From the NCBI RefSeq assembly GCF_009296165.1, contig NZ_VUAZ01000075.1, positions 1-52,751 of the forward strand: 52,751 bases of DNA, read 5' to 3'. The notes beneath the pieces are model-generated. The model made no database searches and was not told the DNA's origin. It was given only the letters and a program-made list of their open reading frames with translations. Positions 9,487 through 17,309 of this stretch are shown here, one piece after another; the first letter of the stretch is position 1; every line of letters starts with the position of its first letter. A program made the translations under genes and the position numbers. Source of the stretch: Pseudomonas kitaguniensis. Lineage in GTDB: Bacteria; Pseudomonadota; Gammaproteobacteria; Pseudomonadales; Pseudomonadaceae.

Positions 9487-12009
9487 ATGACGCAAGTCAC
9501 GGTGAAACAACTGGCCGATGAGGTCAAAACACCGGTAGAGCGCCTGTTGCAGCAGATGCGTGAGGCAGGTCTGCCGCACACCGCCGCCGACGAAGGTGTG
9601 AGCGACAGTGAGAAGCAGTCTTTGCTGACTCACTTGAAGAGCAGCCACAAGGCGAAAGTGGAAGAACCGCGCAAGATTACATTGCAGCGCAAAACCACCA
9701 GCACCCTGCGTGTTGCTGGTAGCAAAAGCATCAGCGTTGAAGTACGCAAGAAGAAAGTCTTCGTACAACGCAGCCCGGAAGAAATCGAAGCCGAGCGCAA
9801 ACGCGATCTGGAAGAACGTCGTGCAGTAGAAAATGCTGCTCGTCAGAAGGCTGAAGAAGAAACCAAGCGTCGCGCCGAAGAAGAAGCGCGTCGCCAGCCT
9901 ACTGCCGCGCAACCTGCTGCTGACGCAGTTGCCGCGCCAAGCGCTCCTGTTGAAGCTGTGCGTGAGGCCGCTCCGGTTGCCGCCGCTCCAGCGCCTGCAG
10001 CAGACGCCCGCAAGCGCGACGAACCTCGTCGCCCGGACAAACCTCGTGCCGACGACAACAATCGTCGCAGTGGCGGTGGTGATGGTGAGCGTAAAAACGC
10101 TCCGCATCGTGCTTCGGTCAAAGAGAAAGCGCCTGCTCCACGCGTTGCTCCACGTACCACCGACGAAGAAAGCGACAGCTTCCGTCGTGGTGGTCGCGGC
10201 AAGGCCAAGCTGAAAAAGCGCAACGCTCACGGTTTCCAGAGCCCAACCGGCCCTGTCGTGCGTGATGTGCAGATCGGCGAGACCATTTCTGTTGGCGATC
10301 TCGCCAATCAGATGTCGGTCAAAGCGGCTGAAATCATCAAGTTCATGTTCAAACTGGGTACTCCAGCGACCATCAACCAGGTGCTTGATCAGGAAACTGC
10401 TCAACTGGTAGCCGAAGAACTGGGCCACAAAGTGACCCTGGTCAGCGACACTGCCCTGGAAGACTCCCTGGCCGAGTCCCTGAAGTTTGAAGGTGAGACG
10501 TTCTCCCGTGCGCCAGTCGTGACCGTAATGGGCCACGTTGACCATGGTAAAACGTCGCTGCTCGACTACATTCGTCGTGCCAAGGTAGCTGCTGGCGAAG
10601 CCGGCGGTATCACCCAGCACATCGGTGCGTACCACGTTGAAACCGAACGCGGCATGGTCACCTTCCTCGACACCCCGGGTCACGCCGCGTTTACCGCAAT
10701 GCGTGCCCGTGGTGCCAAGGCGACTGACATCGTGATTCTGGTAGTTGCAGCGGACGACGGCGTAATGCCGCAGACCATTGAAGCTGTCCAGCACGCCAAG
10801 GCTGCTGGTGTTCCACTGGTTGTTGCAGTGAACAAAATCGACAAACCGGGCGCCGATCTTGATCGCATCCGTAGCGAGCTGTCGGTTCACGGCGTGACGT
10901 CCGAAGAGTGGGGCGGTGATACGCCATTCGTTTCGGTTTCGGCGAAAGTCGGTACCGGTGTAGACGAATTGCTCGAAGCGGTCCTGCTGCAAGCTGAAGT
11001 ACTCGAACTGAAAGCAACCCCTTCGGCCCCAGGTCGCGGTGTTGTGGTTGAATCGCGTCTCGACAAAGGTCGTGGCCCGGTTGCAACTGTTTTGGTTCAA
11101 GACGGTACTCTGCGCCAAGGCGACATGGTGCTGGTCGGTTCGAACTATGGCCGCGTACGTGCCATGCTCGACGAGAACGGCAAGCCAATCAAGGAAGCCG
11201 GTCCTTCCATCCCTGTCGAGATTCTCGGCCTGGACGGTACCCCGGACGCTGGCGACGAGATGAGCGTGCTGTCGGACGAGAAGAAAGCCCGTGAAGTGGC
11301 TCTGTTCCGTCAAGGCAAGTTCCGCGAAGTCAAATTGGCTCGCGCTCACGCCGGCAAGCTGGAAAACATCTTCGAAAACATGGGCCAGGCAGAGAAGAAG
11401 ACGCTTAACATCGTCCTCAAATCTGACGTCCGTGGTTCTCTCGAAGCGTTGAACGGCGCCTTGAATGGCCTGGGTAACGACGAAGTGCAAGTGCGTGTTG
11501 TCGGTGGCGGCGTAGGTGGTATCACCGAATCCGACGCCAACCTGGCACTCGCTTCCAACGCTGTACTGTTTGGCTTCAACGTGCGTGCCGATGCTGGCGC
11601 TCGCAAGATCGTCGAGCAGGAAGGCCTGGACATGCGTTATTACAACGTCATCTACGACATCATCGAAGACGTCAAGAAAGCCCTTACCGGCATGCTTGGC
11701 AGCGACGTTCGGGAGAATATCCTGGGTATCGCCGAGGTGCGTGACGTGTTCCGCTCGCCGAAGTTCGGCGCGATCGCAGGTTGCATGGTTATCGAAGGTG
11801 TTGTGCACCGTAACCGTCCAATCCGCGTACTGCGTGAAGACATCGTTATCTTCGAAGGCGAGCTGGAATCCCTGCGCCGCTTCAAAGACGACGCTTCCGA
11901 AGTGCGTGCCGGCATGGAATGCGGTATCGGCGTCAAGAGCTACAACGACGTCAAAGCTGGCGACAAGATCGAAGTTTACGAGAAGGTCCAGGTTGCTCGT
12001 AGCCTCTAA
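9487..12009 (+). CDS. infB: Translation initiation factor IF-2
   Basis: GTPase that brings initiator tRNA-fMet to the 30S subunit and promotes subunit joining. The 840 residues contain an IF2_N domain (about 1-52), a long charged Lys/Glu/Arg/Ala linker (about 55-235), a second IF2_N domain (about 260-312), a G domain with GHVDHGKT (about 349-356), DTPGH and NKID motifs, then two beta-barrel domains and the C-terminal fMet-tRNA binding part. ATG at 9487 is 27 bp after nusA. Its substrate, initiator tRNA, is encoded 2.2 kb upstream in the same cluster. Confidence 0.97.
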   Translation: MTQVTVKQLADEVKTPVERLLQQMREAGLPHTAADEGVSDSEKQSLLTHLKSSHKAKVEEPRKITLQRKTTSTLRVAGSKSISVEVRKKKVFVQRSPEEIEAERKRDLEERRAVENAARQKAEEETKRRAEEEARRQPTAAQPAADAVAAPSAPVEAVREAAPVAAAPAPAADARKRDEPRRPDKPRADDNNRRSGGGDGERKNAPHRASVKEKAPAPRVAPRTTDEESDSFRRGGRGKAKLKKRNAHGFQSPTGPVVRDVQIGETISVGDLANQMSVKAAEIIKFMFKLGTPATINQVLDQETAQLVAEELGHKVTLVSDTALEDSLAESLKFEGETFSRAPVVTVMGHVDHGKTSLLDYIRRAKVAAGEAGGITQHIGAYHVETERGMVTFLDTPGHAAFTAMRARGAKATDIVILVVAADDGVMPQTIEAVQHAKAAGVPLVVAVNKIDKPGADLDRIRSELSVHGVTSEEWGGDTPFVSVSAKVGTGVDELLEAVLLQAEVLELKATPSAPGRGVVVESRLDKGRGPVATVLVQDGTLRQGDMVLVGSNYGRVRAMLDENGKPIKEAGPSIPVEILGLDGTPDAGDEMSVLSDEKKAREVALFRQGKFREVKLARAHAGKLENIFENMGQAEKKTLNIVLKSDVRGSLEALNGALNGLGNDEVQVRVVGGGVGGITESDANLALASNAVLFGFNVRADAGARKIVEQEGLDMRYYNVIYDIIEDVKKALTGMLGSDVRENILGIAEVRDVFRSPKFGAIAGCMVIEGVVHRNRPIRVLREDIVIFEGELESLRRFKDDASEVRAGMECGIGVKSYNDVKAGDKIEVYEKVQVARSL

Positions 12010-12080
12010 CTCTCGCACTTCAGGAGCCACGCAGTGTGTGGGCATGCAAATGCCCCGCGCAGCGTTCGGACTCTAAACGC

Positions 12081-12116
12081 AACGCCCGGTCTGGCTTTTG
12101 TCAGGCCGGGCGTTTG
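12081..12116 (+). terminator. Strong hairpin between infB and rbfA
   Basis: A 13-bp stem with one G-T pair (AACGCCCGGTCTG with CAGGCCGGGCGTT) and an 8-nt loop, followed only by a short T run (TTT counted at the stem edge). It could be a partial terminator or an RNA processing/stability element separating rimP-nusA-infB from rbfA-truB. Confidence 0.6.
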
Positions 12117-12168
12117 CCGCTTTCAGACCCCACGGGTTTCACCGTGTGGCAGTAACAGGTAACAAGAC

Positions 12169-12564
12169 ATGGCAAAAGAATACAGCCGTACCCAGCGTAT
12201 CGGCGATCAGATGCAGCGCGAGCTGGCCCAACTGATCCGTCGCGAAGTCAAAGATCCACGCGTTGGCCTGGTGACCATCACCGCCGTTGAAGTGAGCCGT
12301 GACGTAGGTCACGCCAAGATCTTCATCACCGTGATGGGGCAGGACAGCAGCGAAGAAATCGCGCAAAGCATCAAGGTGCTCAATTCCGCCGCAGGTTTCC
12401 TGCGCATGCAGTTGGCCCGTGAAATGAAGCTGCGCAGCGTTCCCCAGTTGCATTTCCACTACGACGAAAGCGTCGTACGGGGTGCGCACCTGTCGGCACT
12501 GATCGAGCGCGCCGTGGCGGAAGACAATCACCACCCGTCCACACCTGAAGACGCCAAGGAGTAA
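12169..12564 (+). CDS. rbfA: 30S ribosome-binding factor RbfA
   Basis: Assembly factor that binds immature 30S subunits near the 5' end of 16S rRNA. The 131-residue KH-like protein shows [14 protein letters not shown] at the N-terminus, the [19 protein letters not shown] core and FHYDESV near the end. Normal family length is 120-135. ATG at 12169. truB begins 3 bp after the stop, so translational coupling is likely. Confidence 0.96.
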   Translation: MAKEYSRTQRIGDQMQRELAQLIRREVKDPRVGLVTITAVEVSRDVGHAKIFITVMGQDSSEEIAQSIKVLNSAAGFLRMQLAREMKLRSVPQLHFHYDESVVRGAHLSALIERAVAEDNHHPSTPEDAKE

Positions 12565-12567
12565 GCG

Positions 12568-13485
12568 GTGGCTCAGGTCAAACGTATCCGTCGCAACGTC
12601 AGCGGCATCATCCTGCTCGACAAGCCCATTGGTTTTACCTCCAATGCTGCCTTGCAGAAGGTTCGCTGGCTGCTCAATGCCGAGAAGGCCGGGCACACCG
12701 GTAGCCTCGACCCGCTGGCCACCGGCGTACTGCCGTTGTGCTTTGGCGAGGCGACCAAGTTCTCGCAGTACCTGCTCGATTCCGACAAGGGTTACGAAAC
12801 CCTGATGCAACTGGGCAAAACCACCACCACGGCGGATGCCGAAGGTGATGTTTTGCAGGTTCGCGACGTGACCGTTGGTCGTGCTGATATTGAAGCTGCT
12901 TTACCCGGTTTTCGCGGGAAAATCAGCCAGATACCGCCGATGTACTCCGCGCTCAAGCGTGATGGGCAGCCACTTTACAAACTGGCACGTGCGGGCGAAG
13001 TAGTGGAGCGTGAACCGCGTTCTGTTACTATTGCGCGCTTGGAATTGCTCGCCTGTGAAGGCGACACTGCCCGCTTGGCCGTGGACTGCAGCAAAGGCAC
13101 CTATATCCGTACCCTGGTGGAAGATATTGGTGAACAGCTCGGTTGCGGCGCGTACGTTGCAGAACTGCGACGCACACAGGCTGGCCCTTTCAGCCTGGCG
13201 CAGACCGTCACGCTGGAAGAGTTGGAAGCCGTACACGCCGAGGGCGGCAATGAAGCGGTTGATCGCTTCCTGATGCCATCGGACAGCGGTTTGCTCGATT
13301 GGCCATTGCTGCACTTCTCGGAGCACAGCGCGTTCTACTGGCTTAACGGCCAACCGGTACGCGCCCCGGATGCCCCGAAGTTCGGCATGGTGCGAGTACA
13401 AGATCACAACGGTCGCTTTATCGGTATCGGTGAAGTGAGCGAAGACGGGCGCATCGCGCCACGTCGACTGATTCGGTCAGAATGA
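12568..13485 (+). CDS. truB: tRNA pseudouridine(55) synthase TruB
   Basis: Makes pseudouridine 55 in the T arm of elongator tRNAs. The 305-residue protein has the KPxGFTS motif, the catalytic-Asp loop [16 protein letters not shown] (about residues 43-58), the [20 protein letters not shown] region, the [10 protein letters not shown] motif and a C-terminal PUA-like domain (about 250-305). The GTG start at 12568 follows rbfA by 3 bp, with the purine-rich end of rbfA serving as ribosome-binding site. Confidence 0.96.
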   Translation: MAQVKRIRRNVSGIILLDKPIGFTSNAALQKVRWLLNAEKAGHTGSLDPLATGVLPLCFGEATKFSQYLLDSDKGYETLMQLGKTTTTADAEGDVLQVRDVTVGRADIEAALPGFRGKISQIPPMYSALKRDGQPLYKLARAGEVVEREPRSVTIARLELLACEGDTARLAVDCSKGTYIRTLVEDIGEQLGCGAYVAELRRTQAGPFSLAQTVTLEELEAVHAEGGNEAVDRFLMPSDSGLLDWPLLHFSEHSAFYWLNGQPVRAPDAPKFGMVRVQDHNGRFIGIGEVSEDGRIAPRRLIRSE

Positions 13486-13599
13486 CCGGACGAGTGTGGC
13501 TGTTAACAGGCACGGTCAACACTCATTTTTAGATACAGGGATTTGTCCCTGGCCTGTTGAGATCACCCTTTGGGTGGTTTCCTGAAAAAGGATTGCCTC

Positions 13600-13869
13600 A
13601 TGGCTCTCGACGTTCAAGAAAAAGCACAAATCGTAGCTGACTATCAGCAAGCTGTTGGTGACACTGGTTCGCCAGAAGTGCAAGTTGCACTGCTGACCCA
13701 CAACATCAACAAGCTGCAAGGTCACTTCAAGGCCAACGGTAAAGATCACCACTCCCGTCGTGGTCTGATCCGCATGGTAAACCAGCGCCGTAAGCTGCTG
13801 GACTACCTGAAAGGTAAAGATCTGGGCCGTTACCAGGCTCTGATCGCTCGCCTGGGTCTGCGTCGCTAA
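13600..13869 (+). CDS. rpsO: 30S ribosomal protein S15
   Basis: Primary 16S-rRNA-binding protein of the small subunit. Its 89 residues show the S15 core [12 protein letters not shown]...[18 protein letters not shown] and the C-terminal RRKLLDYL...[13 protein letters not shown]. The ATG at 13600 follows an AAAAAGGA ribosome-binding sequence; an upstream in-frame start at 13570 would add ten non-conserved residues. The 114-bp leader carries hairpins (for example CAGGGA/TCCCTG near 13537-13552) of the kind used for S15 autoregulation in E. coli; whether that operates here is inference. Confidence 0.96.
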   Translation: MALDVQEKAQIVADYQQAVGDTGSPEVQVALLTHNINKLQGHFKANGKDHHSRRGLIRMVNQRRKLLDYLKGKDLGRYQALIARLGLRR

Positions 13870-14063
13870 TAAGCGATTGCGCTAGAGGTTGGTTGTCTGT
13901 CGTGTGTCAGTGGGATTCCCGCTGGTTCATGGCAGGCTCCCAGCCTCAAGTTTTATCTGGATACACGTTTTACCCTGGACCAGGATCGGGCCGATTCCCG
14001 ACATTGCCCAAGAATTTCGCAAGAAGACAAGTTCCCCAAGAGCCACAAAGAAGGTAGGACACC

Positions 14064-16169
14064 GTGAACCCGGTTATCAAAAAATTCCAGTTCGGTCAGT
14101 CGACCGTTACCCTCGAGACAGGCCGTATCGCCCGTCAAGCCTCCGGCGCAGTGCTGGTTACCGTTGACGACGACGTCACCGTATTGGTGACCGTTGTGGG
14201 TGCCAAGCACGCGGACCCAAGCAAAGGCTTTTTCCCTCTTTCCGTTCACTACCAGGAAAAAACTTACGCTGCCGGTAAGATCCCTGGCGGTTTCTTCAAG
14301 CGCGAAGGTCGTCCTTCCGAGAAAGAAACCCTGACTTCCCGACTGATCGATCGTCCGATCCGTCCGCTGTTCCCGGAAGGTTTCATGAACGAAGTGCAGG
14401 TTGTCTGCACCGTCGTTTCCACCAGCAAGAAAACCGATCCGGACATCGCTGCGATGATCGGTACCTCGGCTGCGCTGGCAATCTCCGGTATTCCTTTCGA
14501 TGGCCCGATCGGCGCTGCCCGTGTTGCTTTCCATGAAAGCACCGGCTACCTGCTGAACCCGACTTACGAGCAACAGAAAGCATCGAGCCTGGACATGGTC
14601 GTTGCCGGTACCTCGGAAGCTGTATTGATGGTTGAATCGGAAGCCAAAGAGCTGACCGAAGACCAGATGCTGGGCGCGGTGCTGTTTGCTCACGACGAGT
14701 TTCAGGTTGTGATCAACGCCGTTAAAGAATTGGCTGCTGAAGCTGCCAAGCCGACATGGGCCTGGGCGCCACAGCCTGAAGCCACTGCATTGCTGGGCGC
14801 TATCCGTGCCGAGTTCGGCGACGCGATCTCCCAGGCTTATGCCATCACCGTCAAGGCCGACCGTTACGCTCGCCTGGGCGAGTTGAAGGACCAGGTTGTT
14901 GCCAAGCTGTCCGGTGAAGAAGGCCAGCCTTCTTCCAGCGAAGTCAAAGCTGCTTTCGGCGAAATCGAATACCGCACCGTTCGCGAAAACATCGTTAACG
15001 GCAAGCCACGTATCGACGGTCGCGACACCAAGACCGTACGCCCGCTGAACATCGAAGTCGGCGTTCTGCCGAAGACTCACGGTTCGGCGCTGTTCACCCG
15101 TGGCGAAACGCAGGCCCTGGTCGTTGCCACTCTGGGTACTGCCCGTGATGCCCAACTGCTGGACACCCTGGAAGGCGAGAAAAAAGACCCGTTCATGCTG
15201 CACTACAACTTCCCTCCGTTCTCGGTAGGTGAGTGTGGTCGCATGGGTGGTGCTGGTCGTCGCGAAATCGGTCACGGCCGCCTGGCTCGTCGTTCGATTG
15301 CCGCCATGCTGCCTGCTGCTGACGTGTTCCCGTACACCATTCGTGTTGTGTCGGAAATCACCGAGTCCAACGGTTCCAGCTCCATGGCTTCGGTCTGCGG
15401 TGCTTCCCTGGCGCTGATGGACGCCGGTGTGCCGATGAAGGCGCCGGTAGCCGGTATCGCCATGGGCCTGGTTAAAGAAGGCGAGAAGTTCGCCATCCTG
15501 ACTGACATCCTGGGTGACGAAGACCACTTGGGCGACATGGACTTCAAAGTAGCCGGTACCGCTAAAGGTGTTACCGCGCTGCAGATGGACATCAAGATCA
15601 AAGGCATCACCGAAGAAATCATGGAGATCGCTCTGGGCCAAGCCCTGGAAGCGCGCCTGAATATCCTCGGCCAGATGAACCAGATCATTGGTCAGTCGCG
15701 TACCGAGCTGTCGGAAAATGCTCCGACCATGATCGCGATGAAAATCGACACCGACAAAATCCGTGATGTTATCGGTAAAGGCGGCGCGACCATCCGTGCG
15801 ATCTGTGAAGAGACCAAGGCTTCGATCGACATCGAAGACGACGGCTCGATCAAGATCTTCGGCGAAACCAAAGAAGCTGCAGAAGCTGCGCGTCAGCGCG
15901 TTCTGGGCATCACCGCTGAGGCCGAGATCGGCAAGATCTACGTCGGTAAGGTTGAGCGCATCGTCGACTTCGGCGCATTCGTCAACATCCTGCCGGGCAA
16001 AGACGGTCTGGTTCACATCTCCATGCTGAGCGATGCTCGCGTAGAGAAAGTGACCGACATTCTGAAAGAAGGCCAGGAAGTGGAAGTGCTGGTACTGGAC
16101 GTGGACAACCGCGGCCGTATCAAGCTGTCCATCAAGGACGTAGCAGCAGCCAAGGCTTCGGGCGTTTAA
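14064..16169 (+). CDS. pnp: Polyribonucleotide nucleotidyltransferase (PNPase)
   Basis: Phosphorolytic 3'-5' exoribonuclease, part of the RNA degradosome. The 701 residues contain two RNase PH domains (about 10-215 and 310-540; the second includes [14 protein letters not shown]), a helical linker, a KH domain (about 552-612, loop GKGGATI) and an S1 domain (about 620-690, with [14 protein letters not shown]). The start is GTG at 14064 behind GAAGGTAGG. It follows rpsO by 194 bp; that gap contains potential stem-loops, consistent with the RNase III-controlled pnp leader of E. coli. A strong terminator follows. Confidence 0.97.
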   Translation: MNPVIKKFQFGQSTVTLETGRIARQASGAVLVTVDDDVTVLVTVVGAKHADPSKGFFPLSVHYQEKTYAAGKIPGGFFKREGRPSEKETLTSRLIDRPIRPLFPEGFMNEVQVVCTVVSTSKKTDPDIAAMIGTSAALAISGIPFDGPIGAARVAFHESTGYLLNPTYEQQKASSLDMVVAGTSEAVLMVESEAKELTEDQMLGAVLFAHDEFQVVINAVKELAAEAAKPTWAWAPQPEATALLGAIRAEFGDAISQAYAITVKADRYARLGELKDQVVAKLSGEEGQPSSSEVKAAFGEIEYRTVRENIVNGKPRIDGRDTKTVRPLNIEVGVLPKTHGSALFTRGETQALVVATLGTARDAQLLDTLEGEKKDPFMLHYNFPPFSVGECGRMGGAGRREIGHGRLARRSIAAMLPAADVFPYTIRVVSEITESNGSSSMASVCGASLALMDAGVPMKAPVAGIAMGLVKEGEKFAILTDILGDEDHLGDMDFKVAGTAKGVTALQMDIKIKGITEEIMEIALGQALEARLNILGQMNQIIGQSRTELSENAPTMIAMKIDTDKIRDVIGKGGATIRAICEETKASIDIEDDGSIKIFGETKEAAEAARQRVLGITAEAEIGKIYVGKVERIVDFGAFVNILPGKDGLVHISMLSDARVEKVTDILKEGQEVEVLVLDVDNRGRIKLSIKDVAAAKASGV

Positions 16170-16195
16170 TTACCCGCAAGCTTCACGCTGAAAAG

Positions 16196-16219
16196 AGGAC
16201 CCTTCGGGGTCCTTTTTTT
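16196..16219 (+). terminator. Rho-independent terminator of pnp
   Basis: The perfect stem AGGACCC/GGGTCCT has a stable TTCG tetraloop and is followed by seven T. It begins 26 bp after the pnp stop. Confidence 0.92.
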
Positions 16220-16270
16220 ACGCCTGCAGAAAATGTCTAAAAATCAGGCGCTTAGTTATATCTAAAAACC

Positions 16271-16310
16271 GCAACTTGCATGCAGTCATGGCTGCCTTCA
16301 TGCAAGTTGC
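16271..16310. promoter_or_regulatory. 12-bp perfect inverted repeat upstream of the BON gene
   Basis: The arms GCAACTTGCATG (16271-16282) and CATGCAAGTTGC (16299-16310) are exactly complementary and separated by 16 nt. The repeat is centred about 113 bp upstream of the start predicted from the sigma-54 promoter at 16377-16393. That is the usual distance for a sigma-54 enhancer-binding protein site. No T run follows, which argues against a terminator. Confidence 0.55.
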
Positions 16311-16376
16311 ACGATTTCGAAAATCCATGATTTTGTTAAGTTGTTGTTTTATAAGGTTTTTTATTTGAAAAGTAAC

Positions 16377-16393
16377 TTGGCACAGTGCCTGCA
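16377..16393 (+). promoter_or_regulatory. Sigma-54 (-24/-12) promoter of the BON-domain gene
   Basis: TTGGCAC with GG at 16379-16380 and TGC with GC at 16391-16392, exactly 10 nt apart, matches the RpoN consensus. The predicted transcription start is around 16404, giving a leader of about 60 nt to the ATG at 16464. The surrounding DNA is AT-rich, as is typical. Confidence 0.65.
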
Positions 16394-16463
16394 ATATCCC
16401 TGTTAACGCTGCAGCATCAAGGTTCACACACTGCAGTCTTTCAATAAAACAGGAGTTACTCGT

Positions 16464-17066
16464 ATGAAGAAGTTCGCTCTCGCTACCGCAACTGCTACTG
16501 CTCTGACCCTGGCCATGGCTAACGCTGCCTTCGCCCAGCCTTCCCAGGCGCCTATGACTTTGGCAGCCGGCGAAATGACCCAGGCCAAAGAGTCGACTTC
16601 GGACACTTGGATCACTACTAAAGTTAAAGCTGATCTGCTGACCGAGAAAGGCATTCCTGGTTCGGACATCAAGGTTGAGACCAACAAAGGCGTGGTTTCC
16701 CTGTCCTCGACAGTAGCAATCTCCGACTCGCAGAAAGCGACCGCTGTAGCGATCACCAAGCGCATCAAAGGTGTAACCGCAGTTTCGGCTGACGGCCTGC
16801 TGGCTGGCGGCGCTGTTAAGGCTGACAACATCGACAAATCCAAAGATGCCACTTCGGACACTTGGATCACTACCAAAGTGAAAGCTGATCTGGTCACAGA
16901 GAAAGGCATTCCTGGTACCGACATCAAAGTCGAAACCAACAAGGGTGTAGTTTCCCTGTCCTCTTCTGTCGCAGTGACCGAAGCACAGAAAACCACCGCG
17001 GTGAATATCACCAAGAAAATCAAAGGCGTTAAAGCTGTATCGGCCGATGGCCTGAAAGCAGAGTAA
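16464..17066 (+). CDS. Periplasmic protein with two BON domains
   Basis: A 200-residue protein with a Sec signal peptide (KK near the start, hydrophobic core, cleavage after an AFA motif near residue 24) followed by two BON domains (about 47-110 and 132-200). The two domains are recent copies: the DTWITTKVKADL...EKGIPG block occurs twice and is also nearly identical in DNA. BON proteins such as OsmY act in the periplasm or bind envelope components, often under osmotic stress; the exact role here is unknown. It lies between two terminators, so it is monocistronic, and has its own sigma-54-type promoter. ATG at 16464 follows AGGAG. Confidence 0.88.
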   Translation: MKKFALATATATALTLAMANAAFAQPSQAPMTLAAGEMTQAKESTSDTWITTKVKADLLTEKGIPGSDIKVETNKGVVSLSSTVAISDSQKATAVAITKRIKGVTAVSADGLLAGGAVKADNIDKSKDATSDTWITTKVKADLVTEKGIPGTDIKVETNKGVVSLSSSVAVTEAQKTTAVNITKKIKGVKAVSADGLKAE

Positions 17067-17174
17067 CGCTACATTATTCGTTTGAATCGAACGGCGGCGG
17101 CTTAGGGTGAGTTAGATTTCCACCCAACGCACCTCTGGAGTTCATGCGACCGACCACACGGATGTGGTCATTAC

Positions 17175-17205
17175 AGGCCCCGGCACTTGTGTCGGGGCCT
17201 GTTCT
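17175..17205 (+). terminator. Terminator after the BON gene
   Basis: Stem AGGCCCCG/CGGGGCCT with a 10-nt loop, followed by GTTCT. It is about 108 bp after the BON stop codon, in a convergent gap with the DUF748 gene. Confidence 0.7.
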
Positions 17206-17255
17206 ATTGCGGGGCAGGTATTGCTGTAACCCTCAACTCAAGGTTACAAGGCTGC

Positions 17256-17281
17256 TGTGGCGAGCGCGCTTGCTCGCCACA
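17256..17281. repeat. REP-like palindrome
   Basis: TGTGGCGAGC...GCTCGCCACA with an internal GCGCTT is the single-unit form of the short extragenic palindromes common in the P. fluorescens group. It lies between the convergent BON and DUF748 genes. Confidence 0.6.
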
Positions 17282-17309
17282 GGGCGCAAGACTCACAGCC
17301 AGCCGCCGA

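Noticed and set aside
9833..10213. Lys/Arg- and Ala-rich frames in both strands within the infB linker.
   Set aside because: They derive from the low-complexity charged linker of IF-2; not separate genes.
9460..12045. An 861-codon open frame on the minus strand, antisense to infB (similar long frames antisense to glmM/tpiA, pnp, ftsH and ilvI).
   Set aside because: The sense frames are unmistakable core genes; the antisense products are rich in His, Arg, Gln and Val, without domain structure, as expected from high-GC codon bias.
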